A stretch of DNA of 64,000 bases from Paraburkholderia sp. LEh10 (GTDB lineage Bacteria > Pseudomonadota > Gammaproteobacteria > Burkholderiales > Burkholderiaceae), in assembly GCF_017814945.1 (NCBI RefSeq), contig NZ_JAGIPX010000019.1, forward strand, positions 62,001 to 126,000, given 5' to 3'. The translations under genes and the position numbers were made by a program. Shown here piece by piece: positions 43,244-52,317 of the stretch (positions are counted from its first letter, which is position 1; the number at the start of each line of letters is the position of its first letter). Below the pieces are notes generated by a model. The model worked only from the letters and a program-made list of their open reading frames with translations. It made no database searches and had not been told where the DNA came from.

Positions 43244-45088
43244 TCAGCCCTCCACCGACGCCCCGTGCCGCGCCGCCAGCGCGCGCTGCACGGCGTCGCG
43301 CAGCACCTCGTAGTGGACGGGCTTCGTCAGGCTGTCGAAGAACGCGTCGGCGTCCGCGCGCGTCTGCGTATCGGGCGCGTACGCGCTCACGGCGATCACG
43401 GGCGTGCGCGGGAGCGCGCCCGGCTTCTGCGCGTATTCGGCCATGAACGCATAGCCATCCTTGTCAGGCATGTGCAAATCGAGCAGCACCAGATCGCAAT
43501 GCGACGCGGCGAGCCATGCGTGCGCGTCGTCGGCATTGGCGACGGCGGCCGCGTCGCATCCCATGTGTTCGAGCATCTCGCACAGCGATTCGCGGATCAG
43601 CTGGTTGTCGTCGACGATCAGCACCTGCGGGCGGCCCTCGGCTTGCGCCGGATGCGGCGCGGCCGTCGTCGCGGCGGGCGCGGCGACCGACGTCACGGGA
43701 ATCGTCACCGTGAAGCGCGTGCCCTCGCCCACCTCGCTTTCCACGCCGATCGTCCCATTGAACAGTTCGACGAGCCCTTGCACGATCGCGAGCCCCATGC
43801 CCGCCCCCTCGAAGCGCCGCGTGCGCGATGCATCGAGTTGCGTGAACTCCTCGAAGATCAGCGGAATCTGCGCGTGCGGCACGCCCGCGCCCGTGTCGGT
43901 GACGACGATGGCGAGCGCGTCGTCGCGCTGGTCGAAGCGCAGCGTGACCGTGCCCCGCTCGGTGTAGCGGATCGCGTTGGTCACGAGGTTGTTGACGATC
44001 TGCCGGATGCGATGCGGATCGGAATCGACGAGCCCCACGCGCCCGCTCGCGCAGCCTTCGAACGCGAGACCCTTCGCGCGCGCGGCCGGCTCGTTCTCGT
44101 CGACGATCGACACCAGCAGCTCGCGCGGATCGAAATGCTCGTTGCGCAGTTCGAGCTTGCCGGCCCCGAGGCGCGCGTAGTCGGTCAGGTCCTTCATCTG
44201 CGCTTCGAGATGCCGCGCGGCCGTGTCGAGCCGCTGGATCACCTTGCGGTCCGCCTCGGAGTGGAAGTTGAAGCCGAGCAGCTCGATCGACGACACGATT
44301 GCATGCAGCGGCGTGCGCAATTCATGGCTGATCATGCCGAGGAACGCATCTTTCGCGAGGCTCGCCTCGCGCGCAGCGCGGCTTGCCTGATGCTCGGCTT
44401 CGAGCGCGGCGCGCTGCTGCAGGATCAGGTTGGTGCGGCGCCGGCCGTTCATCACGAGCAGCACGGTCGCCGCCGCAGACAGCAACAGCAGCACGAGGCC
44501 GCCCGCGAACAGCATCCGGCGCTTGGCGATGAAGTCGGAATTCAGCGCCTCGCGGTCCTGCATGTCGACGTAGCGGCGGCTCAGCGCGAGGTCGTTCACT
44601 TCCTTCCAGTGCTTGCGCAGCTCCTCGACCATCTGCGATGCGAGCGCCGGGTTGTCCGGCAACGCTTCGAGGGAAGGCGCCATCGCGCGCAGCATGCCGG
44701 AGAGCCGCGCGATCTCCTCCTGCTGGCGCTGGACGGCCTCCGCCTGTGTGGCGAGGCGCTGCGTCGAGCCCGCCATTACGCGCAGCTTCGACTGCAGCAC
44801 CTGGAAATGCAGCGTGAGCCGTTGATAATCGGAATCGGCGCCCGTCTGGTACTGCAGCAACTGGCTTTCGAGCCGCGCGTAGGCGATCTGCAGCTGCGCG
44901 GCGTCCCAGTAGAAGCCGTCATAGGTGCCCGTCAGCTGCTGGGTCGCGCGAGGGTTGAGAAGCGCCGAGTAAAGCAGATAGCTGATCGCCGCGGTCGGCG
45001 CCGCGAGCGCCGCGATCCAGATGACGACGAGTACGACGCGGCGCAGCGGGCGCCTTCCTATTTGACGATGAGAGCCTTGATCTGCCAT
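43244..45088 (-). CDS. Hybrid sensor histidine kinase with receiver domain
   Basis: The 614-residue protein has two membrane segments (about 18-42 and 192-213) flanking a helical periplasmic domain, then HisKA with His255 in MISHELRTPLH, an HATPase domain (NLVTNAIRY, DTGAGVP, GAGMGLAIV), and a C-terminal receiver with Asp537 in LVLLDLHMPD. It would autophosphorylate and pass phosphate to its own receiver and on to another protein. Start ATG 45088 overlaps the upstream periplasmic-protein gene by 31 bases without a clear ribosome site, which implies coupled translation. Confidence 0.88.
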   Translation of the reverse strand: MADQGSHRQIGRRPLRRVVLVVIWIAALAAPTAAISYLLYSALLNPRATQQLTGTYDGFYWDAAQLQIAYARLESQLLQYQTGADSDYQRLTLHFQVLQSKLRVMAGSTQRLATQAEAVQRQQEEIARLSGMLRAMAPSLEALPDNPALASQMVEELRKHWKEVNDLALSRRYVDMQDREALNSDFIAKRRMLFAGGLVLLLLSAAATVLLVMNGRRRTNLILQQRAALEAEHQASRAAREASLAKDAFLGMISHELRTPLHAIVSSIELLGFNFHSEADRKVIQRLDTAARHLEAQMKDLTDYARLGAGKLELRNEHFDPRELLVSIVDENEPAARAKGLAFEGCASGRVGLVDSDPHRIRQIVNNLVTNAIRYTERGTVTLRFDQRDDALAIVVTDTGAGVPHAQIPLIFEEFTQLDASRTRRFEGAGMGLAIVQGLVELFNGTIGVESEVGEGTRFTVTIPVTSVAAPAATTAAPHPAQAEGRPQVLIVDDNQLIRESLCEMLEHMGCDAAAVANADDAHAWLAASHCDLVLLDLHMPDKDGYAFMAEYAQKPGALPRTPVIAVSAYAPDTQTRADADAFFDSLTKPVHYEVLRDAVQRALAARHGASVEG

Positions 45089-45588
45089 ACGAATTTTGCG
45101 TCCGCCGACGCCCCCGCCAGCTCGCCGGGAAACTGGTCGCGCGGATAGATGAGAAACAGCGGCCCGAAGTCGCTGACCTGCAGGCGCTCGCCGTTCATGC
45201 TGTACGCGACGATCACGCCATAGCGGCTCGTGTCCGATACGGGAATCGTGTACGTGTAGTCGTCGAGCGTGTGGATTTCGATCTGATCGCCGTACGCGCC
45301 CACCGTCTTGAGAATATCCGCGAGCAGCGGCCCCGTGAAGGTGGATTTTGCCGTCCAAGTCGTCGACGTCGAGATCGTATGGACGGGCAGCGCGAGAATC
45401 TGCGCTTCCGAGAAGTGAAAAACGGTGTGATCGGCGTCGTTGGTCTTCGAAATCTTGCCCTTCACGTCGAGCGCGAGCGTGGTCGACACCGGCGCGGCGT
45501 GCGCGCTCAGCGTCACGAGCGCCAGCGCCAGCGCCAGCAAGGGCGCGAGCATCAGCGTGCGCAGCCATCCGTATTGCTTGTCATGCAC
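45058..45588 (-). CDS. Exported molybdopterin-oxidoreductase-fold protein, likely partner of the kinase
   Basis: The GTG at 45588 has AGGGA 7 bases upstream. The 176-residue product begins with a signal peptide (about residues 1-31, LMLAPLLALALALVTLSAHA) and the mature part resembles the oxidoreductase molybdopterin-binding (sulfite-oxidase-type) fold, with TFTGPLLADILKTVGAYGD and SMNGERLQVSDFGPLFLIYPRD. It contains no cysteine, so it cannot supply the usual Mo-ligating thiolate. A sensory or ligand-binding role for the overlapping histidine kinase gene is inferred. Confidence 0.8.
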   Translation of the reverse strand: MHDKQYGWLRTLMLAPLLALALALVTLSAHAAPVSTTLALDVKGKISKTNDADHTVFHFSEAQILALPVHTISTSTTWTAKSTFTGPLLADILKTVGAYGDQIEIHTLDDYTYTIPVSDTSRYGVIVAYSMNGERLQVSDFGPLFLIYPRDQFPGELAGASADAKFVWQIKALIVK

Positions 45589-45782
45589 TTTCAGGTCCCT
45601 CTTGTGTGGTCTTGTTGTTACCCGCCCCGCATTGTGCCTGACAACGCCGTCAGACGATAACGCCAGCGTGTCAGGATGCGCCGACACAGAATCTTTACAT
45701 GGCGTGCATAATATCGGCTTCCATCTCAAAAAAGCCGTTTCGCCGACGCGCGTCCATCCGGCCCACTCGATACCGCAACATC

Positions 45783-46733
45783 ATGAAAAAGCCGGTTCTA
45801 CCGTTGACTTACGAACAGCTCGACCACTGGATCGAATCGCTGCAGCCCGCCCTGCTCGAAGAGCGCTTTGCTGCCGCCGTGGGCATTTTACGGGGTGGCG
45901 CGCCCCTCGCATTGATGGCTTCGCACACGATCGGCGTCCCCGTTGCGTTCCTGAGCTACGACCGCCGGGCGCGCCACGTCACGTGGGATTCGGCGCAGCC
46001 GCTGCCGCCCCCCGGCTCGAAAGTGCTGTTGTGCGAAGACATCGCGGGACGCGGCTTTACGCTCGTCGATTGCATCGCGTTTCTCGAACAGCACGGCCTG
46101 ACCGTCAAGACGTTGACGGGCGCATTCGATGAAATCAGCCGCATCCGCCCCGACTACGCGAATGATGCGTCCGGTTTCTTCGCGTTGTTTCCGTGGGAGC
46201 GGCAGGCCTATACGGCCGAATACCGCGAGGACTGGCTGAAAGTCGAGTCAGGCGCCGCGGACAGGATGGCCGACGACCATCGGTACGCGACCTACGCGAT
46301 CGACCTCGACGGCATCCTGCTGCCCGACGTGCCGCTTTCGCGCTACGACGAGGATCTGGCCGCGGCGCTGAACGAACGCGACGCGCTCCTGCCGTACGAC
46401 GTGCTGCCCGACGTCGACCTGCAGAAGGTGCGCGCGGTGATCACGGGCCGGCCGCACGCGGACCTCGCGCGCACGCGTGCGTGGCTCGAGCGGCACGGCT
46501 TCGGCCATCTCGAACTGGTGATGCGCACACCCGATGCGCACGACGAAACGCCCGCGGGCGCCGCCGCGCACAAGGCGAGCGCCGCGCTGCGCTGCGGCGT
46601 CACGCACTTCATCGAAAGCGACCCGGTGCAGGCGCTTTTCATCGCGAAAGAAGCGCCGCTGCTGCGCGTGATCTGGTGGGATGCCCTCGGGCACACGGGC
46701 ACGCTGATCAGCGCGTCGGTCTGGCAGCGCTGA
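45783..46733 (+). CDS. Phosphoribosyltransferase-HAD phosphatase fusion
   Basis: The 316-residue protein joins two enzyme domains. Residues 1-150 form a type I phosphoribosyltransferase with GILRGGAPLALMAS and the PRPP loop VLLCEDIAGRGFT at 81-93 (ED in place of the usual DD). Residues 165-316 form a HAD hydrolase with motif I AIDLDG (Asp174, Asp176), motif II TGRP (221-224), motif III Lys264 and motif IV ESD (278-280). All HAD catalytic positions are present. Substrate is unknown; a nucleobase or nucleotide salvage/repair step is one guess. Start ATG 45783. Confidence 0.8.
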   Translation: MKKPVLPLTYEQLDHWIESLQPALLEERFAAAVGILRGGAPLALMASHTIGVPVAFLSYDRRARHVTWDSAQPLPPPGSKVLLCEDIAGRGFTLVDCIAFLEQHGLTVKTLTGAFDEISRIRPDYANDASGFFALFPWERQAYTAEYREDWLKVESGAADRMADDHRYATYAIDLDGILLPDVPLSRYDEDLAAALNERDALLPYDVLPDVDLQKVRAVITGRPHADLARTRAWLERHGFGHLELVMRTPDAHDETPAGAAAHKASAALRCGVTHFIESDPVQALFIAKEAPLLRVIWWDALGHTGTLISASVWQR

Positions 46734-46770
46734 GCCGCACGCCGTGCCAGCGGCCGGGCGAGCCCGCGCG

Positions 46771-48444
46771 CTACTCCGCCTGATCCTTCGCGTCGCCCAG
46801 TTGCAGATGCCGCGCGGCGCGCCGTGATGCGACGACGATCAGCTTCATCGTCGCGCGGGTCGCGCCGACAAACAGCTTGCGCGCGTTGCGCTCGTCGAAC
46901 TCATCGAAATCGACTTCGCTCAGGATCACGCACGGCGCCGACTGCCCCTTGAAACGGTAGATGGAGTCGAGCAGCACGTCGCCTTCGCGGTACGCCGGAT
47001 TGCCGAACAGATCGTACTTGCCCGTGAAGCTGCGCAGCCGGTGCGGACCGAGGTGATCGAGCGGCCAGAGCACCGAGCCCTCGCGTCCGCGAAACGACAG
47101 CACCGCGATGTCCTGCTTGCGAAAGCCGAGCGCCAGCGCCTGGGTGATCGCCCGCTTGGTCGCATCGATGCAGCTTTCGGGCGCCTGCCCTTCGTCGTAG
47201 GCGGACAGCAGGATGTCGGAGCCGTCGAACGGGCTGCCCGCCGCGAGACTGCCCGCGAGCGGCACCGTCGCGCCGACCACGCCGCGCAGATAGTCGAGGA
47301 TGTCACGCGGGCTGCGATAGTTCGTCGATTCGCGCAGCACTGTCCAGCCGGGCAGCGCGACGCTCTCGCGCATATACAGGTTCTGCAGCGGATCTTCGAG
47401 CCACCACCAGGCGCCGCCCGGCTTCAAAAGCCGCTCCAGCGCGGGCACCCACGGCTGCTGGAAGTCCTGGCCCTCGTCGACGATCAGCACATCGTATTGC
47501 CAGCGCGCGTCGATCCGCGTGTCGGCGAACGCGCTTTCGAGCTGCTCGAACACGTCGCCGCTCTGAAAATCCGGTGCGCGGCCGCTGTCCCGCGCGATCC
47601 AGTCACATAGCTGGTGATAGTTCGCGACCTTCGCCTCGGGCGGCACGACGCGCGCGATATGGTCCGCGAGCGGCCGGTTGAAACAGACGTACAAAGGCCG
47701 CTCGCCGCGTGCGACGGCGTCCTTCATCACCTGCACGGCAAGCTGTGTCTTGCCCGAGCCTGCCGTGCCGATCACGCGCAGCCGGAACGGCGCGAATTCG
47801 AGCCGCCGCGCCCATGTTGCGAGGCCGCCCGCGAGCCGCGTGACGAGCGTGCCCGCCTGGCCGACGAGCGCGCTCGCGTCGGGCGTGAGCGACAGTTCGT
47901 CGGCGAGAAAATGATGGATCTTGGGCGCGCACGCGAGACGCGGCTCGTCCTCGGGCAGCGCGTCGCGGATGATGCCGACGAGCTTGTCCTTGCGCGTCGC
48001 GTCGACGATGCGCGCCGGGTTCACGCCCGCGATCGCCGTGTCCTTGACGATGTGATCGGGGCAATACAGCAGCTCTTCGATGAAATACGTGCCCGCGCCG
48101 AAGGCCGCCGTAAAGCGCCGGTGCAGCCCTTCCATCGTGCGCGCCAGCGCGATCGCGACATTGCGCTGCGTCTGCATGTACACCTTGACGAGCCCCTTCG
48201 GCGTCTCGCGCAGAAAGCCCGTTTTCTGCTCGACGATCATCACGCGCCCCGACGGACTCACGATCACGAAGTCGGCCTCGCCGAACACGGAAAAGCCCTC
48301 GGACAGACGCGTCCAGTGCACGCCGTGGTAGACGGTGTAGCCGCGCGGAAGCGCTTCTTCGAGCAGCGCCAGCGTCTCGCGCTCGCGCGCGGCGGCGCCC
48401 GTTGCGGCAAGGCTCTTCCAGTCGTCGGGGACAATGCGGGCCAT
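46771..48444 (-). CDS. NERD-like nuclease fused to SF1 (UvrD-type) helicase
   Basis: The 557-residue protein starts with a nuclease-like segment: GEADFVIVSPSGRVMIVEQKTG at 55-76 gives the Glu/Asp...Glu-x-Lys set (Glu56, Asp58, Glu72, Lys74) of the PD-(D/E)xK fold. The helicase part has Walker A GTAGSGKT (226-233), Walker B VDEGQDF (322-328), a YRSPRDILDYL motif and C-terminal FVGATRATMKLIVV. Such nuclease-helicase proteins act in DNA repair or in defence; nothing else here marks a defence island. Start ATG 48444; the longer upstream frame is not supported. Confidence 0.85.
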   Translation of the reverse strand: MARIVPDDWKSLAATGAAARERETLALLEEALPRGYTVYHGVHWTRLSEGFSVFGEADFVIVSPSGRVMIVEQKTGFLRETPKGLVKVYMQTQRNVAIALARTMEGLHRRFTAAFGAGTYFIEELLYCPDHIVKDTAIAGVNPARIVDATRKDKLVGIIRDALPEDEPRLACAPKIHHFLADELSLTPDASALVGQAGTLVTRLAGGLATWARRLEFAPFRLRVIGTAGSGKTQLAVQVMKDAVARGERPLYVCFNRPLADHIARVVPPEAKVANYHQLCDWIARDSGRAPDFQSGDVFEQLESAFADTRIDARWQYDVLIVDEGQDFQQPWVPALERLLKPGGAWWWLEDPLQNLYMRESVALPGWTVLRESTNYRSPRDILDYLRGVVGATVPLAGSLAAGSPFDGSDILLSAYDEGQAPESCIDATKRAITQALALGFRKQDIAVLSFRGREGSVLWPLDHLGPHRLRSFTGKYDLFGNPAYREGDVLLDSIYRFKGQSAPCVILSEVDFDEFDERNARKLFVGATRATMKLIVVASRRAARHLQLGDAKDQAE

Positions 48445-48600
48445 GCGATGCCTCGTCAGGTTGGGTGCGCACATTGTACGCAACGCCCGTACGGGCATTG
48501 GCCGCGAAAGGAAAGATAAATCCGCTTCGTGTATCGTTATCGATTGAACGCCGCGCACGTGGCGCGGCTTGCCAACAAGAAGAGGAAAGAGGATTACCGG

Positions 48601-49227
48601 ATGATTACGATCTGGGGACGCGCCAACTCGGTCAATGTCCAGAAAATCTTGTGGGTGTGCGACGAACTGGTCCTGCCCTACAACCGCATCGACGCCGGCC
48701 TGCAATTCGGCCGCAACGACGAACCCGACTATCTCGCGATGAACCCGACGGGCAAGATTCCGACACTCGTCGACGGCGACTACGTGCTGTGGGAATCGAA
48801 CTCGATCCTGCGTTATCTGGTGATGCAGTACGGCGCTTCCAGCCTGCTCTACACCGACGAGCCGAAGGCGCGCGCGAGCATCGACCGCTGGCTCGACTGG
48901 TCGCTGTCCACGCTGCAGCCCGCCGAGCGTCCCGTATTCTGGGCGATCGTGCGCACGCCGGAGGCCGAGCGCGACGCGGCAAAGCTAAGCGCCGACATCG
49001 GCAACGTCGCGAAGCTGTGGAAGATGCTCGATGCGCACCTGCAAGGGCGCTTCTTCATCGAAGGCGAGAAGTTCACGCTCGCCGACATCGTGCTCGGCGC
49101 GTACGCGAAACGCTGGTTCGGCTTGCCGGGCGTCGAGCGTCCGTCGATGCCGAACCTCGAACGCTGGTATCGGCGGCTCGCCCCCCGCTCGGGATTCAAG
49201 CGATACGTCGACTTTGATCTGACCTGA
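48601..49227 (+). CDS. Glutathione S-transferase family protein
   Basis: The 208-residue protein has a thioredoxin-like N-terminal half (MITIWGRANSVNVQKILWVCDEL, MNPTGKIPTLVDGDYVLWESNSILRYL) with the cis-Pro and the Glu-Ser pair that bind glutathione, and an all-helical C-terminal half. The start ATG 48601 has an AGAGGA site about 8 bases upstream; the longer frame is rejected. It is followed two bases later by a second GST, so the pair is cotranscribed. Confidence 0.9.
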   Translation: MITIWGRANSVNVQKILWVCDELVLPYNRIDAGLQFGRNDEPDYLAMNPTGKIPTLVDGDYVLWESNSILRYLVMQYGASSLLYTDEPKARASIDRWLDWSLSTLQPAERPVFWAIVRTPEAERDAAKLSADIGNVAKLWKMLDAHLQGRFFIEGEKFTLADIVLGAYAKRWFGLPGVERPSMPNLERWYRRLAPRSGFKRYVDFDLT

Positions 49228-49229
49228 TC

Positions 49230-49856
49230 ATGACCATCACGCTCTACGCATGGGGCACGCCGAACGGCCGCAAGGTCAGCGTCGCGCTCGAAGAAATGGA
49301 ACTGCCGTACACCGTCAAGGCGATCGACATCACCCAGGACGAGCAATTCCAGCCGGACTTCCTCGCGATCAGCCCGAACAACAAGATCCCTGCGATCGTC
49401 GATTCCGACGGGCCGGACGGCGGGATGATCAGCGTGTTCGAATCGGGCGCGATCCTGCTGTATCTCGGCGAGAAGACGGGCAAATTCCTGCCGAAAAGTC
49501 TGCGCGACCGCGTGCCCGTGCTCGAATGGCTGATGTGGCAGATGGGCGGCTTCGGTCCGATGCCGGGCCAGGTGCATCACTTTGCGGCGCTCGCATCCGA
49601 AGACGATAAGCGCTACGGCCTCAAGCGCTTCTCGACCGAGACGCGGCGGCTGTACGCGGTGCTCAATGCACGCCTGAGCAAGACGGAGTACGTGGCGGGC
49701 GAGCTTTCCGTCGCGGACTTCGCAATTCTTGGCTGGGCGTGGCGGCACGAGCGGCACAAGGTCGATCTCGCCGACTACCCGCACGTGAAGCGCTGGTATG
49801 ACACGCTGTTCGAACGCCCGGGCGTGCGGCGCGGGTTCGAGGTCAAGCTCGACTGA
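49230..49856 (+). CDS. Glutathione S-transferase, YfcG/Ure2p-like
   Basis: The 208-residue product begins MTITLYAWGTPNGRKVSVALEEM; TPNGRKV is the YfcG/Ure2p-type active-site turn, and SPNNKIPAIVD, VFESGAILLYLGE and WLMWQMGGFGPMPGQVHHF complete the nu-class pattern. Members reduce disulfides or peroxides using glutathione. It begins two bases after the first GST, from a different subclass. Confidence 0.92.
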   Translation: MTITLYAWGTPNGRKVSVALEEMELPYTVKAIDITQDEQFQPDFLAISPNNKIPAIVDSDGPDGGMISVFESGAILLYLGEKTGKFLPKSLRDRVPVLEWLMWQMGGFGPMPGQVHHFAALASEDDKRYGLKRFSTETRRLYAVLNARLSKTEYVAGELSVADFAILGWAWRHERHKVDLADYPHVKRWYDTLFERPGVRRGFEVKLD

Positions 49857-49944
49857 ACGTCGCGATCGGGCGACGCACATTTGCACCACGCGAGGCGCCC
49901 TGTGCGCCCGCGCCGCCCGTTCTGACGAACCGTATAATCAGCGG

Positions 49945-50532
49945 ATGAAAAACGCCAAGCCAACCGCCGACGCCGCACGGGATCATTCGCCCGGCGCGCA
50001 TCACGAGCATGGAACGGCGCATGTCCATTCACACACGGACGATGCGCATGCGAACCACGCGCACACGCACGGCACGCCTGCGTCCGCCGAAGCGGCGCTC
50101 GCGCTGGCGGAAGAATACTGCCGCGAACGCGGCGAAAAGCTCACGCCAATTCGCCGCAAGGTGCTGGAACTGCTGCTGACATCGGGCCGCGCGACGAAGG
50201 CGTACTCGCTGCTCGACGACATGCGCCAGATCCACCCCGGCTCCGCGCCGCCGACCGTGTATCGCGCACTCGACTTTCTGCTTTCCGCGGGGCTCGTTCA
50301 CAAGATCGAGTCGATCAACGCGTTCGCCGTCTGTCATGACCTCACGCAATGCCAGCACGGCATTCTCGTCGTGTGCCAGCAGTGCGGCAATGTCACCGAA
50401 CTGCATCAACCCGCGCTGCGCGAGGCGCTCGTCGCACAAATCGAAAACGCGGGCTACCGGCTCGCCGGGGATGGGATCGAGCTGAAAGGGCTCTGTTCAG
50501 CGTGCCAGGCGGCACCGGCCACCGGCAGCTGA
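49945..50532 (+). CDS. zur: Fur-family regulator, Zur-like, with His-rich N-terminus
   Basis: The 195-residue protein has a histidine-rich leader (about residues 14-45, HSPGAHHEHGTAHVHSH and so on), then a Fur winged helix (LTPIRRKVLELLLTSGRATKAYSLLDDM, PPTVYRALDFLLSAGL) and the zinc cysteines CQQCGN and CSAC. It resembles Zur repressors; the His stretch may buffer zinc. No znu transporter is adjacent, so the target is elsewhere. Symbol is my best call; Fur-family of unknown metal is the alternative. Confidence 0.8.
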   Translation: MKNAKPTADAARDHSPGAHHEHGTAHVHSHTDDAHANHAHTHGTPASAEAALALAEEYCRERGEKLTPIRRKVLELLLTSGRATKAYSLLDDMRQIHPGSAPPTVYRALDFLLSAGLVHKIESINAFAVCHDLTQCQHGILVVCQQCGNVTELHQPALREALVAQIENAGYRLAGDGIELKGLCSACQAAPATGS

Positions 50533-50563
50533 ATTCGCCAACGGGAACGCCGCGGTTCGAGCG

Positions 50564-50980
50564 TCAGGTCAAACCTGCGGCGCGCGCGCCAATCGCATCG
50601 TGCAGAAGCGTCACCAGCGCCTCGGGCGGCGCCGGTTTCGTCATGAAGTGCTGGAATCCTTCGCCGATGCTGCGCAGCCGGTAGGCTTCATCCGTATGGC
50701 CCGTCAAGGCCACCGCGACGGAAGGAGAATGATCGCCGCGAATCTCGTGATCCCGCACGCGCTGAATCAGGTAGAAGCCGTCCATCGCGGGCAGGTCCAG
50801 ATCGCAGACGACGGCATCCGGCAGCGCGCGCACCACAGCTTCGACACCTTCCTCCGCATCCGCCACCGCGATGACGTGCGCCCCTTCCGATTCGAGCAGA
50901 ATTTTCAACGATTCCCTGCTCTGCGGGTCGTCTTCGACGAGCACGATCGTGGCCTGATCGAGCCTCAATACTCCGTTCAT
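50564..50980 (-). CDS. Stand-alone receiver (CheY-like) protein
   Basis: The 138-residue product (from MNGVLRLDQAT) is a single receiver domain: IVLVEDDPQSRESLKILLE, phosphoacceptor Asp in AVVCDLDLPAMDG, Thr in VALTGHTDE and Lys in HFMTKPAPP. No output domain. Such proteins relay phosphate or bind a partner. Starts at 51028 and 51040 are also open; none has a strong ribosome site. Confidence 0.85.
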   Translation of the reverse strand: MNGVLRLDQATIVLVEDDPQSRESLKILLESEGAHVIAVADAEEGVEAVVRALPDAVVCDLDLPAMDGFYLIQRVRDHEIRGDHSPSVAVALTGHTDEAYRLRSIGEGFQHFMTKPAPPEALVTLLHDAIGARAAGLT

Positions 50981-51040
50981 CTTGATGTTATTGCTTGAAA
51001 AGCGGGTTATGCATTCTGACGTGGACATGATGTTACGCAC

Positions 51041-51485
51041 TTGTGTACCGCGCCAGCGCCGGCAGCGGAAAACAGTTCAACGTTTCTACTCTCATAGGAC
51101 GTTCTTACCGAGGTGGACGGACGCGCTGTCCGTACCGCCAACCCCTCGCGCTTCGCGTATTCGTCGCGGCCCGCACGCTGGGGCGGGCACATCCTCCCTT
51201 CGGACTCGATTTTCCGCGTCGAGTTGCACGCGACTGTGCGGTTGCGAGCATGGCGTGACGGTTCATCCCCACGCTTTGCCCGCGAACGGCACCGCGTCCT
51301 CTTGACGAGCGCGCCAGGCGCTTGCGTGACCGTCTGAAGGCAGGCAGATAACGCGAGAGTGCGGTCACACGCATGATCCGCGACTCGCGAAGCGCACCAG
51401 GATCAAGCATGTTGCGTGCCGCATAAATTGGGGGTTGCCCGCATGGCGGAACCGGGCAGAAAAGGGAATGGGGACGAAATGCGGC
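51041..51485. other. Intergenic region, no gene recognised
   Basis: 445 bp upstream of the receiver gene and downstream of the leftward TetR gene. Open frames here lack family resemblance and the codon use is unlike the neighbours. Confidence 0.4.
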
Positions 51486-52241
51486 TTATGCCGGCGCAGG
51501 GCGGCCGACGCCGTGGGTCAGGAGCGCCACGGCATGACGCGCGATATCGTCAGCCGTCAATTTGCGCCGCGCGGGGTCGTTGCGCCACACGGCCGACGTC
51601 GCGAGCGGCAATATCGCCAGACCAATCACCGACAGAAAAACCAGCGACGGCTCCAGATCCCGACTAAGCCGCCCTTCCTTCTGCCATCGCTCGATGTACG
51701 CGGTGCCGGCGCGCTGGTTCGCATCGCCGAAGCGCTCGTGCATGCGCTGCTTGAGCAGGCCGCCTTCGCTCATCACCTCGCGGATCCAGAGCGACGGAAA
51801 CCACGGGTAGTCCCCCGCCACTTCGACGAGCCGCCGCACCAGCAGCGTGATGGCCGCCAGGGGATCGTCGGGATGCACCTGGAACGAGCCCGTCAGCCTC
51901 GCGCGCAGCGGCAGGAAACGCTCGTCGATCAACACGTCGAGCAGTTGATCGCGCGTCTTGAAGTAGTAATGCATCATCGCCGGCGTGAATCCCGCCTCGC
52001 GCGCAACCTGCCCGAGCGTCGTATCGACGATGCCTTGGCGCGCAAACAGCGCGAGCGCCGCGTCCAGCAGACGGGCGCGCTGCTCCGGTCCGCGGCCGCT
52101 GCCCGATGGCCGGCCCGGCTTGCGCGCGGCTGCCGGCACCGCGTCGCCGTCCGCCGGCGCGCGCAGTCCGCTTTCACCCTGGTTATGGCCCGCACCTTCT
52201 GCCTGTTCCGCACCCGATTGCGCTGCCGATTTTCTTGCCAT
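51486..52241 (-). CDS. TetR-family transcriptional regulator
   Basis: The 251-residue protein has an extended N-terminus (about 45 residues, low complexity) and then the TetR helix-turn-helix TTLGQVAREAGFTPAMMHYYFKTRDQL near residues 74-98. The C-terminal ligand-binding half follows. It is divergent from an EmrB-type drug transporter with a shared 76-bp promoter region, so it very likely represses that gene and its own. Confidence 0.88.
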   Translation of the reverse strand: MARKSAAQSGAEQAEGAGHNQGESGLRAPADGDAVPAAARKPGRPSGSGRGPEQRARLLDAALALFARQGIVDTTLGQVAREAGFTPAMMHYYFKTRDQLLDVLIDERFLPLRARLTGSFQVHPDDPLAAITLLVRRLVEVAGDYPWFPSLWIREVMSEGGLLKQRMHERFGDANQRAGTAYIERWQKEGRLSRDLEPSLVFLSVIGLAILPLATSAVWRNDPARRKLTADDIARHAVALLTHGVGRPAPA

Positions 52242-52284
52242 GACGGTGAACTGTGAATTTGACGAATGTCCGCATTGGGAATAT

Positions 52285-52302
52285 ATTAATCTTCATGTTA
52301 AT
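52285..52302. promoter_or_regulatory. Putative TetR operator between divergent genes
   Basis: ATTAATCTTCATGTTAAT is an interrupted inverted repeat (ATTAA, 8-base spacer, TTAAT) in an AT-rich stretch, lying 44 bp upstream of the TetR ATG and 16 bp before the transporter start. Position and symmetry fit an operator; binding is inferred. Confidence 0.5.
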
Positions 52303-52317
52303 TAATTTCAAGGCAAC

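Noticed and set aside
48445..48705. N-terminal extension of the nuclease-helicase
   Set aside because: The 87 extra residues lie upstream of the family start and overlap the promoter of the divergent GST gene.
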